Assembly (NCBI RefSeq): GCF_964340395.1
Contig: NC_135557.1
Span: 21,293,225-21,357,224 of the forward strand
Direction of reading: 5' to 3'
DNA from: Glandiceps talaboti
Taxonomy: Eukaryota > Hemichordata > Enteropneusta > Spengelidae
Length of the DNA stretch: 64,000 nucleotides
Below are positions 46,975 through 57,293 of the stretch, piece after piece. Both the position numbers and the translations under genes were made by a program. Numbering within the stretch: position 1 is the stretch's first letter; every line of letters begins with the position of its first letter. The notes under the pieces are model-generated. The model ran no database searches. It was not told where the DNA came from and worked only from the letters and a program-made list of their open reading frames with translations.

Positions 46975-47300
46975 ATTGTATCACATTTGTTACATTGTAA
47001 GTTCAGTTTGTTACATTTTTACAATTTATGCAAATATATTGTTACAATTTATGCAAATAAAGCTATAATCTACATGCATAGTCATACCTTGTTACATTTC
47101 ATATAAATTCAAAATTTATGAGGATGTTATGATCTACATTGTACATGTACATAGAGTGCAAATTAAAAAAATTGTTACAATTTATCAACATACATTGTTA
47201 CATTTTATCTAAATTGTTGCAATATATAGAGATACATTATCAAACTGTATGTAGATTATTAATATTGCAACAAAGTAGCAATATATACTATTGTGTGTGC
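46975..47300. repeat. diverged array of TTGTTACA(A/T)TTTAT units
   Basis: Variable-length units share TTGTTACATTT or TTGTTACAATTTATGCAAAT. Two POU octamers, ATGCAAAT at 47028-47035 and 47051-47058, come from adjacent 23-bp units. Confidence 0.6.
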
Positions 47301-47984
47301 ATGTACTATAAAGTGAGCAAAGTCTTAATATTCATATTATATTCTGACTGGTCAGTGACATACATACAATGTACATACATAAAGGAAATGTGTAAGTTGT
47401 AATACAATAGTATACAGCTTAGATTTACAACAGGATTAGCATATATAACCAGGCCCTGTGGTAGAAAAGAGAATGGAGGTTGTAAATATCGAGATTACAG
47501 TATGACAAACGCTAGTAATCAGAGAAGATAAGACAGTGTACGGTTTTGTACGGAGATCAACTATAAGACTATTTGATGATACAATGTATCCATTTATCAC
47601 AGCTGACAATATCAAATCATCTAAATGTGTCCATTTCACTGACTTTGTTACATCTTCGTTATACTAACTGAATTAATTGTTACTTTGTACCACACCTGAG
47701 TCAAGGCGCTGCAACCATATTTCATAGCTTGCATTTATCACGATTTGGGTGTATACGTCACATTTTTATCCATTCTACTTCAAATTTCAATTTTAATTTT
47801 ATATCCCGCTGTCTTTGTCACCTGGTGACTTCATCTGAAGTGTGACATTTCATATATTTGACTAATATTACAAGACAACCTAACACTATACTTTATGCTT
47901 TAATAGAAATAATGTACGTGAGAGGCATCATTGCGTGAACATTGAAATAATTTTACGTCCATGTTCGTCAGTGTTAGGCACTTT
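47301..47984. other. no identifiable feature
   Basis: Unique AT-rich sequence. Confidence 0.5.
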
Positions 47985-48215
47985 ACAGTTTCATATAGAA
48001 ATGTATGAGCATGTAAAATGTCTTGTTGGGTGTGCTAGAAATGTATGGCTGTGTGAAATATTGTCATGCCAGGTGCTAAAATATATAAGGCTGTGTGAAA
48101 TGTGTTGTAGCGGGTTTTCGACTGTGTGAATTTAATCTCTTGCACATGGGTGTGCTAGAAATGAACAGGAGAGTGAAATATGATTGTGTTCGGTTTTCTA
48201 GAAATGCATGTGTCT
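47985..48215. repeat. diverged ~48-bp minisatellite
   Basis: Four to five units share GGTGTGCTAGAAATGTATG and CTGTGTGAAATRTTGT. Confidence 0.7.
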
Positions 48216-48485
48216 CCAAGACATTTGCATTGTATACTACAAGCTGTACCCAGCTCAGTAATCTATAACTGTGAATTTCAAAATGGATGACAAAACTCGA
48301 TGCCATTCATTAAACAAAGTAGATTCTATGCCTACAGTTTAGTCAACTACATCTAAAAATATCTTGTTAAAGGCCCATGATTCCGTCCCATTTTTTTCAT
48401 TAATGTTACCTTATATAATGTATTAGTGGGCTGTAGGGATTACATAGGATCTGGATTTTTCAGGACCCACTTTTTAGATTGGCGA
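48216..48485. other. no identifiable feature
   Basis: Unique sequence. Confidence 0.5.
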
Positions 48486-48895
48486 GTTGTTAGTATCAAT
48501 CTTTCTTACATCTATATTATTTCTTGAAATGTACTATTTTTGTGGTCCCGCCAGAAGTTTAAAGTTATTTTTTATTCATTTTATCAATACATAACTAATT
48601 CCTTTTCCTCACTTGATATGTAAATATTGTTTTCTTTTCGACCTGATAAAAAAAAATAGTTGTACTAAAAATAAAGATGTACAATCATCGGATCCCAAGC
48701 ATGATTTGTGCAAAAATAAATATAATAAATAACAAATAAGATAAAATTGAACTACTGTTGTTAGATTCAGTTTTTCTTATATCTGTATTATTGCTTGAAT
48801 TGTATGAAAAATAAAGATGTACAATCATCCATATAATGATTCGTGCAAAAATAAATGTAATAAATAAGATAAAATTGAACTACTATAGGTAGCTA
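48486..48895. repeat. diverged direct duplication
   Basis: AAAATAAAGATGTACAATCA is followed by GTGCAAAAATAAAT and AGATAAAATTGAACTACT in both copies (48666 and 48808). An upstream TTCTTAYATCTRTATTATT block also occurs twice. AT-rich. Confidence 0.75.
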
Positions 48896-49625
48896 ACTTG
48901 ATTAACTTGAAGTAGATTGTTGACCATGACATATTGAACAATGAAGTCTAAATGATTATTACTTTCCTAAAATGAACTCCACAAAGCTGATGATGAATAC
49001 TGGTATTTTAAAGTCAAATTACAGGTATTAAGGTTTCCATGGATACAAAGCTATTGCTGTAATTCAGTTCCTCCTGAATGTACTGGATTGACCTTTTAAG
49101 ATAACCAATGCTTTGACAACACAATGGAAGATTTTAGTCAGGTTTTTTTCTTGATTTGATTGGTAAAACTGTGGTGTCTGTCCCCAACATGTACATGTAA
49201 GGTCATGTTATGATGAATGTGTTTAATTATTCTTTTATTCATCTGTCTAAATTTACACATTTGAATTGTTGTGTCCCAGTGTTTGTCTTCAGTTTTGCAG
49301 TTAAATTTGTTTCAAAGTCCCTAATGTAGAATTATTTAATTCAAAACCTGCTGGGACGTCTACAGCTGGTTTTGTACCATGACGGATAATTGCAATAAAC
49401 AAGTACATGTATTGCAGTTTTATATAACAGGGACATGTCAGGTCAGTTTATGAAGCAGATAGGCTTTAGGTCCATTATACAACGGAGAGGACATTAATTA
49501 ATACAGATAAAAGAAGGACATGTTGTAACACATGGTACAAACTATTTATTTCAAAACCACTTAACACAACAGACAACATAACAGTTGTGTCTGACAACAA
49601 TATGAGGGTAGTCTCTTCCTTTGTA
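48896..49625. other. no identifiable feature
   Basis: Unique AT-rich sequence. Confidence 0.5.
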
Positions 49626-50198
49626 TTCATGTGTCAGCCCTGAATACTATAAATACTAACATATCACTCACAACATGTATCAATTTAAAAGGTTCTAGTA
49701 CCAGCAGTACAATATGGAGGTACAAATGTAGACTCTTCGTTTTGTCTTTATGTATCAGCCCTGAATACTATAAATACTACCGCATCACTCACAACATGTA
49801 TCAATTTAAAAGGTTCTAGTACCAGCAGTACAATATGGAGGTACAAATGTAGACTCTTCGTTTTGTCTTTATGTATCAGCCCTGAATACTATAAATACCG
49901 GTACTACCGCATCACTCACAACATGTATCAATTTAAAAGGTTCTAGTACCAGCAGTATAATATAGAGGTACAAATGTAGACTCTTCGCTTTGTCTTTATG
50001 TACCAGCCCTGAATACTATTAAATACTACCGCATCACTCACAACATGTATCAATTTAAAAGGTTCTAGTACCAGCAGTACAATATGGAGGTAGACTATTG
50101 TCAAAGTTTGTCTTTATGTACCAGCCATGAATACTATAAATACTAACGCATCACTCACAACATGTATCAATTTAAAAGGTTCTAGTACCAGCAATTTC
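49626..50198. repeat. ~122-bp tandem array, five copies
   Basis: Units share CAGCCCTGAATACTATAAAT, ACTCACAACATGTATCAATT, and AGGTTCTAGTACCAGCAG. CAATTTAAAA falls at 49681, 49802, 49929, 50051 and 50168. One copy has a 6-bp CCGGTA insertion; the fourth linker is shortened. Confidence 0.97.
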
Positions 50199-50595
50199 AT
50201 CTTCGTAAGCCATCATTTCTATAAACTGTATATATTACATATGATGCATTATTCATTTTTTGCTGGGTTTTTTAAAATCGCACAATATTTCTTTCTCTCT
50301 TTGTCTGAATTATCAGTACATCTGTGTAAATATTTTCATAGACATTTGATGTATCTGCATGGATCTTTCACTCAAGAAAAACAAAATGGCTAGATTCTGT
50401 TTCATTATGATGGAAATGAAATCTTGGCCTAGACCCAAGAGTTTGTATACATGTCTGGCTTTGTCTATCTGGGATACGTGTATGCATGATGCACATATAT
50501 TATACAACCATAGTGGTACTTATAGGCCAATATCAGTTTGTATCATACTTTTTACCTTTACACATTCTATTAAATAAAGACGACATCTTCGGATT
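50199..50595. other. no identifiable feature
   Basis: Unique sequence with short random frames on both strands. Confidence 0.5.
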
Positions 50596-51172
50596 CTTTT
50601 ATCTTACTTTCTGTACATTTCATCTGAATTTTCGACTCATTTCATAATTTTATAATGATTTTAAAACCACTTTCTGTTAATTTTATCATTTTTCTTTTTA
50701 TGTTCATTTCATCATCACTTCTTGTTCACTTCATACTAATTTTCTGCTGATTTGTCATCAGTTTTGGCTGATTTCATCATCATTGTTGTCTGTTCATTTC
50801 ATCATCACTTCTTGTTCATTTCACCCTAATTCTCTGTTCATTTTTTCATCATCACGTCTTGTTCATTTGATTTGTTCATTTGTTCCCAGTGTTCTGTTGA
50901 TATCATCATCACTTCTTGTTCATTTTATTTCTTTGTCATTTTCTGTTTATTTCATCACTTCTTGTTCATTTGTTCGCAGTGTTCTGTTGATATCATCATC
51001 ACTTCTTGTTCACTTCATACTAATTTTCTGCTGATTTGTCATCAGTTTTGGCTGATTTCATCATTGTTGTCTGTTCATTTCATCATCACTTCTTGTTCAT
51101 TTTATTTCTTTGTCATTTTCTGTTGATTTCATCACTTCTTGTTCTTATCATCCCAATGTTCTGCCGTCATTT
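50596..51172. repeat. TTCATCATCACTTCTTG minisatellite with ~288-bp higher-order repeat
   Basis: Short pyrimidine-rich units (TTCATCATCACTTCTTGTTC, TTTCTGTTCATT, GTGTTCTGTTGATAT) are organised so that the block from about 50711 recurs from about 50998. The plus-strand frames (50783-51126) are translated repeat. Confidence 0.9.
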
Positions 51173-52989
51173 TCCGCAATATCTACATGTATATAGTACA
51201 TAATCTGAATACTCCTAATTCATTGTCAAAAGTCTGTCACACAGCCTGAGTACTATCTCACATTTATTCTTCTCCAATAAAAATGAAGAAAAATTATTAT
51301 TATACAGAACACAAAATGTTGTAATATACATACAGATGAGAGTACATTGACCTGCATATAAATTATACATTCCAGTCAAGTCGGGACAAAGACATGCAAT
51401 GAAATACAACATTGTGTTCAGTCTACACATCATATTGTCTGGTAGCCTCAAAATTGATGACACTGTTGCCCCTGACAACGCATCTCTGACTACCTTAGAC
51501 ATCACAAAGTTCAATTTTATCTTCTGAAATACATGTATATACATGAAGCCTTTATTCAGGGTGATGAAAATACCCACAATTCATTGCAGCATATCAAGGG
51601 AACCCAAATTGATGACCTGATTGAAATCAAAATGATTTGGAGAGATAATTTGATGACTAAAAAAGCTAATGTAAATGGTTGACAGGTGATACATGTATCT
51701 GCTTGATGTAGACTTTAACAGACAAAATGTACCTGCTGGAAGTGCATGTACTAAACCTAATTTCTGACTAACCCATTAGGCAATACTGTATACTTCATGA
51801 CAATGGCAATCTATTGTACAATTTATGTAAAATATAAACTAAACTGTCCCCTATTCAATACTCATATAGATACAAAGTCTAAAATAATCAACTCCATTAG
51901 ACAATATTGCTACATTGTAACAGTTCTTCATAATTAGGATGGCCATGCATAAACAGAGAGTACCATAAACTCCACTGACTACATGTATGTCTCCATCCTT
52001 ATACACAGTACTTCAAATTTCAAACTGTTCACCTGAATACAGTTTTCTTAATGGGAGATTTATAGACTGGTCGTACATACTGTCTACAGTCGGCAAAAAT
52101 ACTTGAAATGTCAATTATTAACTTCATACTAACAAATCATAGAGAAATGAATGGTATTTGAAGTGAGTTCAGTACTTGCAACAAATCATACAGAATTGTA
52201 CTGTGTTTGAAGTGAGTCTTGTATTGACATACAGGCAGAGTTGAAAAGGGTTGGTGACTTCATTGAAATTCCACTGTTACCAATAGCAACTAACTCCACT
52301 TAGCCATCACTTCAATGTCTTACAGGAATTTTAAGATCTTCTCATGGAGGTTGTCAACAAGACTTCAGACGACATCATGAAAATGAATTATCTGACTTTG
52401 TTCAATGGTGGAAATGAGAATTTATGAACATCATTATAAAATATATTATCACACTGTTATTGGTGTACATGTAAACTTGAACTTATACAGCCTAGAGATT
52501 AGGCTATCTGGCTTCACTGACAATGTTGTTTGCCAAAATGAGCCATTATGGCCAGTTAGATAGACTTATAGTCTCCGGACTAAACCAATCAGGGAGAGTG
52601 TAGAGAGACGTGAATTTCAATCAGAGACAATGGCAAGGAGATACAGTTGCATGTACATGTATACAAGATCGTGGTTCTCAAATTTGCATCATAAATAATT
52701 TTGTTTCTATAAAACCCACATCTGTCATTTCAATATGTTGTGTTATTGCTTATTTCTCAGTATGATATTACAATAAAATAAATTATTTATGTTTTGTTTA
52801 TAATATTCATATCACAGTGGTTGATACCATAATCACATTCATATTTAGATCGTAATGTGAAACATTGAGATGGAATACGTGTGAAAAACTGATAGATTTT
52901 ACAATCAGATATGTCTCTATCTGTTTAGGTTATCACTCGTATTATAGAGTGATAATGTACATACGATAGTATTGTAAACCACGCTATTT
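51173..52989. other. long, mostly unique stretch
   Basis: No gene is supported. The minus-strand frame 51215-51577 (120 codons) has no recognisable domain or signal and is likely chance. A weak duplication (TTTGAAGTGAGT at 52157 and 52207) lies within. Confidence 0.45.
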
Positions 52990-53175
52990 TGCTACTAGAA
53001 AATTTTGCGACTTTTTAGTCTTCAGCTAGTTCGCAAAAAATTACAATTCCACTAATTACCAAACTAGTACATAGTGTTCATGTACAAGAAGGTATTCTAG
53101 TCAGTACTTATTATTGTGTTTTAGTTTTCCAGCAAAATAAGCAAAAATAAGTCTTAAGTGAAAATTTCGGTTTAT
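52990..53175 (+). mobile_element. dispersed ~190-bp element, copy 2
   Basis: Same landmarks and order as 41768-41968, in the same orientation, and closer in length to the inverted copy at 55029. Contains GCTACTAGAAAATTTTGCGA, GTCTTCAGCTAGTT and ACTAATTACCAAACTAGT. Confidence 0.8.
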
Positions 53176-54164
53176 AGTATTTCAGCGATATAAAGATACG
53201 AAACACTAGTGCATTGTACAAATGTAATTTTGGCTCCTATCACTCATACTGGTACCTGGTAACCATGGATATAACAATTGTTTTGTTACGGACAATTGGT
53301 TACAGGCTACAAAAATACAAACAGAGCAAATTTATAAAACTATTGTTCCAGGGTAAAAAGACGGACAGTGAAAATTTATGAAACTGGACAGTTTCAGATG
53401 ACAAAATCAGAAACAGGTAACAATGATTTGCAGTTCCAGGCTGTGTCAGGTACAATTTATAAAATGGCAGATGCTGACTATGAAAAAAAGGACAAAAAAT
53501 AAAAATGTGTAAACCTACACTGGTCCAGCCAACACAAAGACAAACAGAAACCGTTAAAATTTGTAAACCTGCAGGTACATACTAGTATGACATTTACAGA
53601 ATATATGAGATCCAATAAGGTAGAGTGAGTGTATTCACATGTACCTATGGCTGGGGTATTGTTGTAGGACACATCTCACCATGACTGCATGAGAGTGTTA
53701 CTGTGTATATACTGTATTATCTTCATGGTTCACCGATACACAGTGATTACAATGGTGAGGGGATAGTTAAGTATTTTGGCCAGTGGCACTATCTGGTCAC
53801 AAGTATAGATTCATCATGCCCTTGTAGACTACAGTGAAAGCTATTCTACAGAACACCTGCATGGGCTTTCTTTAATTGCCACAATAATGGCCTCATTAAT
53901 ATGCATAAGTGCTATGGCTGTCGTTTCAGCGTACTATGGGGCGTGAAAATCAATAATTTGTCTCTTTGTAGCGGGCAACTCTATGAATTGGGATGAGTAC
54001 TTAGTTTGACTGTCTGTAGAATGGTGAACATGTAAAATTGATGAGTCAAGATGATGATAATAACATTAATCTACCAGACACTGTACTTCAAATCTGACAC
54101 AATAAACACTTATATATATATAATGATAGCATAGTACTCCTTAAATCATTTCTCTAACTATTAA
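53176..54164. other. unique stretch with a degraded repeat and a candidate regulatory patch
   Basis: 53320-53570 holds three to four eroded units around AAAATTTATAAAACTGG. The patch 53870-53960 (CACAATAATGGCC, CATTAATATGCATAAG, CGTACTATGGGGCGTG) combines SOX-like and octamer-like cores and some CpG; function is a guess. Confidence 0.3.
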
Positions 54165-54592
54165 AGTTTTTAATCTGTTTTTTGAGCCAGAGTTCCAGAC
54201 TGACGTGATTTTCATGAGGGTGGAATAGATTCAAATATACCGGTAATCCCCTAGGTAATCCACTGGTTTTTTTTTCATGACTACCAGTACTAGGTAAATC
54301 ATTTGTTACTATGTTACTATACATATGTTCTCAGTTTTAATCTGTTTTCCTAAATTACATGCCAGACTGACTTGATTTTCATAAAGGGCAGAACAGATTT
54401 AAGTCTGTCAGCATTCCCCAACTTTTTTTTTACACGATTCTGAAGTGTACTAATTAAATAATTTCTGTTACTACACACATACATGTACATGTATGTTGCT
54501 ACATTTGTTCTAAGTGTTAATCTCTTTTTCTACTTTATAAACTAGACTATCTATGATTTCACAAATTCAGAACAGAATATAACCCACAGAAA
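54165..54592. repeat. three diverged ~175-bp units
   Basis: Units share TTTTAATCTGTTTT, CCAGACTGACKTGATTTTCA, GCAGAACAGATT and a TTGTTACTA block. Confidence 0.75.
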
Positions 54593-54654
54593 TGGAAGTT
54601 TGTGTCTTCCTTGTCTGTGGTTTACCTGATTTCCTAAGTTGTTTACCTTTTTAC

Positions 54655-54873
54655 CTAACCATTATTATTGTATAAAGAAGTCAACACAACTTTTCCAAAG
54701 TACATTCCTGTGGTTTCTTCATTGTCGTAAACCACAGCCTCTTTTACAGCCCCGTCCAAGACACACTGCCAAGAGCAGAGTTCATTATTTTCCAGTGTTG
54801 CGGAAGAAATAACAGCGCTGGTTTGCAAGAATGGATTTCTTAGTCTGGATGCCAACGTGGTATGGAAACTATC
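54655..54873 (-). CDS. candidate internal exon, unknown product (tentative)
   Basis: A 72-codon frame is open between an in-frame TAG (54874-54876) and a TAG (54655-54657). Unlike other frames here it shows mixed codons with many C/G-ending ones (ACC, AGC, CTG, CTC, CAG, GTC, GAC, TAC) and five CpG, and it is not repetitive. There is no in-frame ATG before residue 57, so it would be an internal or terminal exon. Residues 33-37 read CSWQC, and 49-60 read YDNEETTGMYFG. The Cys-x3-Cys followed by a YD-x-T-x2-YFG stretch recalls a PAN/apple module, but the usual later cysteines (around residues 43 and 56) are absent, so this may be a decayed exon or a chance likeness. Exact splice borders cannot be set, and no partner exon was found in the window. 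Confidence 0.25.
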   Translation of the reverse strand, partial: DSFHTTLASRLRNPFLQTSAVISSATLENNELCSWQCVLDGAVKEAVVYDNEETTGMYFGKVVLTSLYNNNG

Positions 54874-54876
54874 CTA

Positions 54877-55028
54877 TTCCTAGTAAAGAATTAATTGTAA
54901 TGTCCTTTATATATTAAGTTTGTAAGTATTTGAGGATTTGTATGAATGTTGCTAATATTTCATGTCCAGAGTCCAGAGTAAATTATTGGTTAAACCAGCC
55001 TGGAAACTGTTAAGATGTACAACATATG
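54877..55028. other. no identifiable feature
   Basis: Unique AT-rich sequence. Confidence 0.5.
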
Positions 55029-55200
55029 TAAACCTGGAAATTTTCGCTAATTTCACTGGAAAATGAAAATGAAAATAAGTACCGACTAAGATGCCTTCTT
55101 GCATATGAACACAATGTACCTGTCTGGTAATTAGTAAAAATTAGTTTTTGACAACTAGCTGAAGACTGTAAAATCGCAAAATTTTGTAGCAGTGAAAATA
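55029..55200 (-). mobile_element. dispersed ~190-bp element, copy 3 (inverted)
   Basis: The reverse complement carries GCTACAAAATTTTGCGATTT, GTCTTCAGCTAGTT, ACTAATTACCAGACAGGT, CAAGAAGGCATCTTAGTC and AAAATTTCCAGGTTTA in the same order as copies 1 and 2. The candidate exon at 54655-54873 lies about 150 bp away, with a second copy 1.5 kb upstream in opposite orientation. Confidence 0.8.
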
Positions 55201-55308
55201 TGTAGTTTTAGCCATAGATCCTATGGTTTGCACATGTCTTGGCATTGCCTATGGCTTCCTGCTTAGTTATGTTAATACCATTACAATAGTCCCATCCTTG
55301 GCTGGTAG
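55201..55308. other. short unique spacer
   Basis: Nothing recognisable. Confidence 0.5.
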
Positions 55309-55402
55309 GAATGTCAACTAATTAAAACAATGACATCATTTAATTAGTAGAGATGTACCTAATTAGCAGTCCATCTGATCACCAGATGGACTGCTAATTA
55401 GT
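55309..55402. promoter_or_regulatory. perfect 19-bp palindrome in a TAATTA cluster
   Basis: CTAATTAGCAGTCCATCTG (55359-55377) and its exact complement (55383-55401) flank a 5-base loop ATCAC. Each arm ends in CTAATTAG, itself palindromic and containing the homeodomain core TAATTA. Two more TAATTA sites lie at about 55320 and 55341. It could be a paired homeodomain site, a cruciform or a hairpin RNA. The stem is too short for a typical animal pre-miRNA, and conservation is unknown. Confidence 0.5.
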
Positions 55403-55680
55403 GAAAGACAAAGAGGGCAAATGTTTGTTTGTGACAACAATACTCCAACAATAGATGTACAATATCACATGACAGGTAAAACTAACTGTACATGTACATG
55501 TGTATAGACCACTGGCAAACATTGTGTATTTTCAACAACTAATTACAGTAACTTACAGCAATCAGTTCACCTATCTAACTATGCCAGGATTAATACAGAT
55601 CACTTTTACACATAGATGACAATATTTGTCAGGATTTTCCCACGTCAACAAATTCTCAATTTTGTCACAAATCTTGTCAG
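55403..55680. other. no identifiable feature
   Basis: Unique sequence with TGTACATGTACATG near 55488. Confidence 0.5.
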
Positions 55681-55712
55681 TGACGTCAATATGGAATGAG
55701 TCAGCCAATCAG
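55681..55712 (+). promoter_or_regulatory. CRE / AP-1 / CCAAT cluster
   Basis: Within 32 bp lie TGACGTCA (55681-55688, perfect CRE palindrome), TGAGTCA (55697-55703, perfect AP-1 site, extended to TGAGTCAGC) and AGCCAATCAG (55703-55712, full NF-Y consensus). Such a tight group is typical of promoters and enhancers. The nearest strong start context downstream is CACCATGG with ATG at 55760, opening only 49 codons and containing GATGTAAGA, a donor-like word; no gene is claimed. Confidence 0.45.
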
Positions 55713-56224
55713 ATTGCAGTCCTGACACACCTAAATGTACAGATAGATTTGACTTCACCATGGTCCCAAGGCCTAGAAGATGTAAGAATGCAGAGTACAG
55801 TGACAGTACATCAATGACACTAGTATACACTGTACATGTACATCAAAGGAAGTCACCAGTGTATGGTATTTCAACTAATCTTGATCCAATAAAGAGGGAT
55901 TAACACAATCGCTGTCATAACGCTCATTCGATATTCTGTACCTTTTTAATTGGGCCTAATAAACTATGCGCTTTCTCAACTCACACATCAATGTGTTGAT
56001 GTCCATCATTTCAGAGCCATGCTATAGTTCTATGAACTACTGTATTACATTCAAGCAATGTAAGATGTCATCTACTGATGTCCCATGTTAGAACTCTCTA
56101 ACCAGTGGTACCATTTCTAGTATTAATCAATTATTTGAAAGCTAATTGTGAGGCTCATTAATATTTGACCGTGTGTACAAAACAAGCTGAATTGCTCTTT
56201 ATTTATTTATGTATCAAAGGTAAA
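55713..56224. other. no supported gene
   Basis: Contains the short frame from ATG 55760 noted with the regulatory cluster and otherwise unique AT-rich sequence. Confidence 0.4.
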
Positions 56225-56680
56225 TGACACTTTAAACGGTCAATGGGGGACAACAGTGTGCCTCAGTAGGGGGTATCGGTCAATGGGGGTCAACATTATG
56301 CTGGAACATCGGTCAGTGGGGACAACATGCCTCAATGGGGGACTTCATTTTGCGAAGGTGCATTGTCCCTCTATGGGGAACATCAGTCGATGGGGAGGGG
56401 CAACATTGTGCCTTGATGGGGTGATATCAATCAATTTAGGAAGAGAGAGGAGACAGATTGTGCCAGTGAGGAACATCAATCAGCAGGGTGACAACATTGT
56501 GATTCAATGGGGAGAGAAGCTAAAGGATATCACACCTGAATGGAGATACATGTATCGGTGAATCAATGGGGGACACTGGTCAATATGGGGGAGGGGGGAG
56601 AGACAACATATTGTGCCTCAATAGAGGACATCGCTGTGAATGTGGGAAGGTCTCCATCAGTCAGTGTGGAAGTCATGCCT
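56225..56680. repeat. diverged G-rich minisatellite
   Basis: About 12 irregular units of 25-45 bp share GGTCAATGGGGGACAACA, TTGTGCCTCAATGGGG and ACATCGGTCA. The plus strand carries many runs of four or more G and could form G-quadruplexes. Plus-strand frames (56256-56561 and the start of 56540-57154) are translated repeat. Confidence 0.85.
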
Positions 56681-56918
56681 CAAGGTATAATATACAAGGA
56701 GACAATGGACACACATCTATTACGACGTGACAGTGATTTGAGATGTACTGTGAAACCCCTACGGCTAGGAAGGAATTCATTTACTCAAGTTATTAATCAT
56801 CTTTATATAAATGAAATCATTCTATTTGAAGTTGATCCAGCTAAATCAATTTTCGCATTTCTATATTTCAATAGCTTACAGTATCCATCGCAAACTTTAC
56901 TTATGGAAATGTCTCTGG
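56681..56918. other. unique spacer
   Basis: Open on the plus strand as part of the composite frame 56540-57154, but with no domain. Confidence 0.5.
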
Positions 56919-57293
56919 TAAGGCCAAACAAAAAATTGTGTGTTCTGATTACACTCAGTTTCAGAATAGGTGGGGTAGGCACATTTTTTTTTCTCTTTTT
57001 TTTTGGGGGGGGGGGGGGGGGGTTGTGTGATTTTCCCCCATGTGTGAGTGTCAGTTATATTTTCCATTGTTTTCCAAATGGTCTCTGTGTTATTGGTTTC
57101 TTCAGGTGTACAACCATTACAGATTGGAAGAACAGTTTTATATTGTCTTTTTAAATTGATGTCAGTTTCTGCATGAACCATTTCTTGTGAGACTTTACAA
57201 TTTTTGCAATTTTAGTTTGTTTTTTTCTCGAATACATAAAAAAAGTTCAGGGTTAACAGTGAAAAACTAGGTGGGTTGGGTAACCGGAACCGA
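56919..57293 (-). mobile_element. dispersed ~350-bp element, copy B (inverted)
   Basis: Reverse complement of the element at 15012-15364 over its whole length. It differs mainly by a G homopolymer of 18 (57005-57022) where copy A has an A-rich tract. The 204-codon frame 56540-57154 ends inside this copy and owes part of its length to the poly-T/poly-G tract. Confidence 0.8.

Noticed and set aside
51215-51577. 120-codon minus-strand frame
   Set aside because: Partly protein-like to the eye, but with no domain, signal peptide or coding-type codon bias; considered chance.
56540-57154. 204-codon plus-strand frame, the longest in the window
   Set aside because: It is a composite of a G-rich minisatellite, a short unique part and an inverted dispersed element, passing through poly-T and poly-G; no domain.
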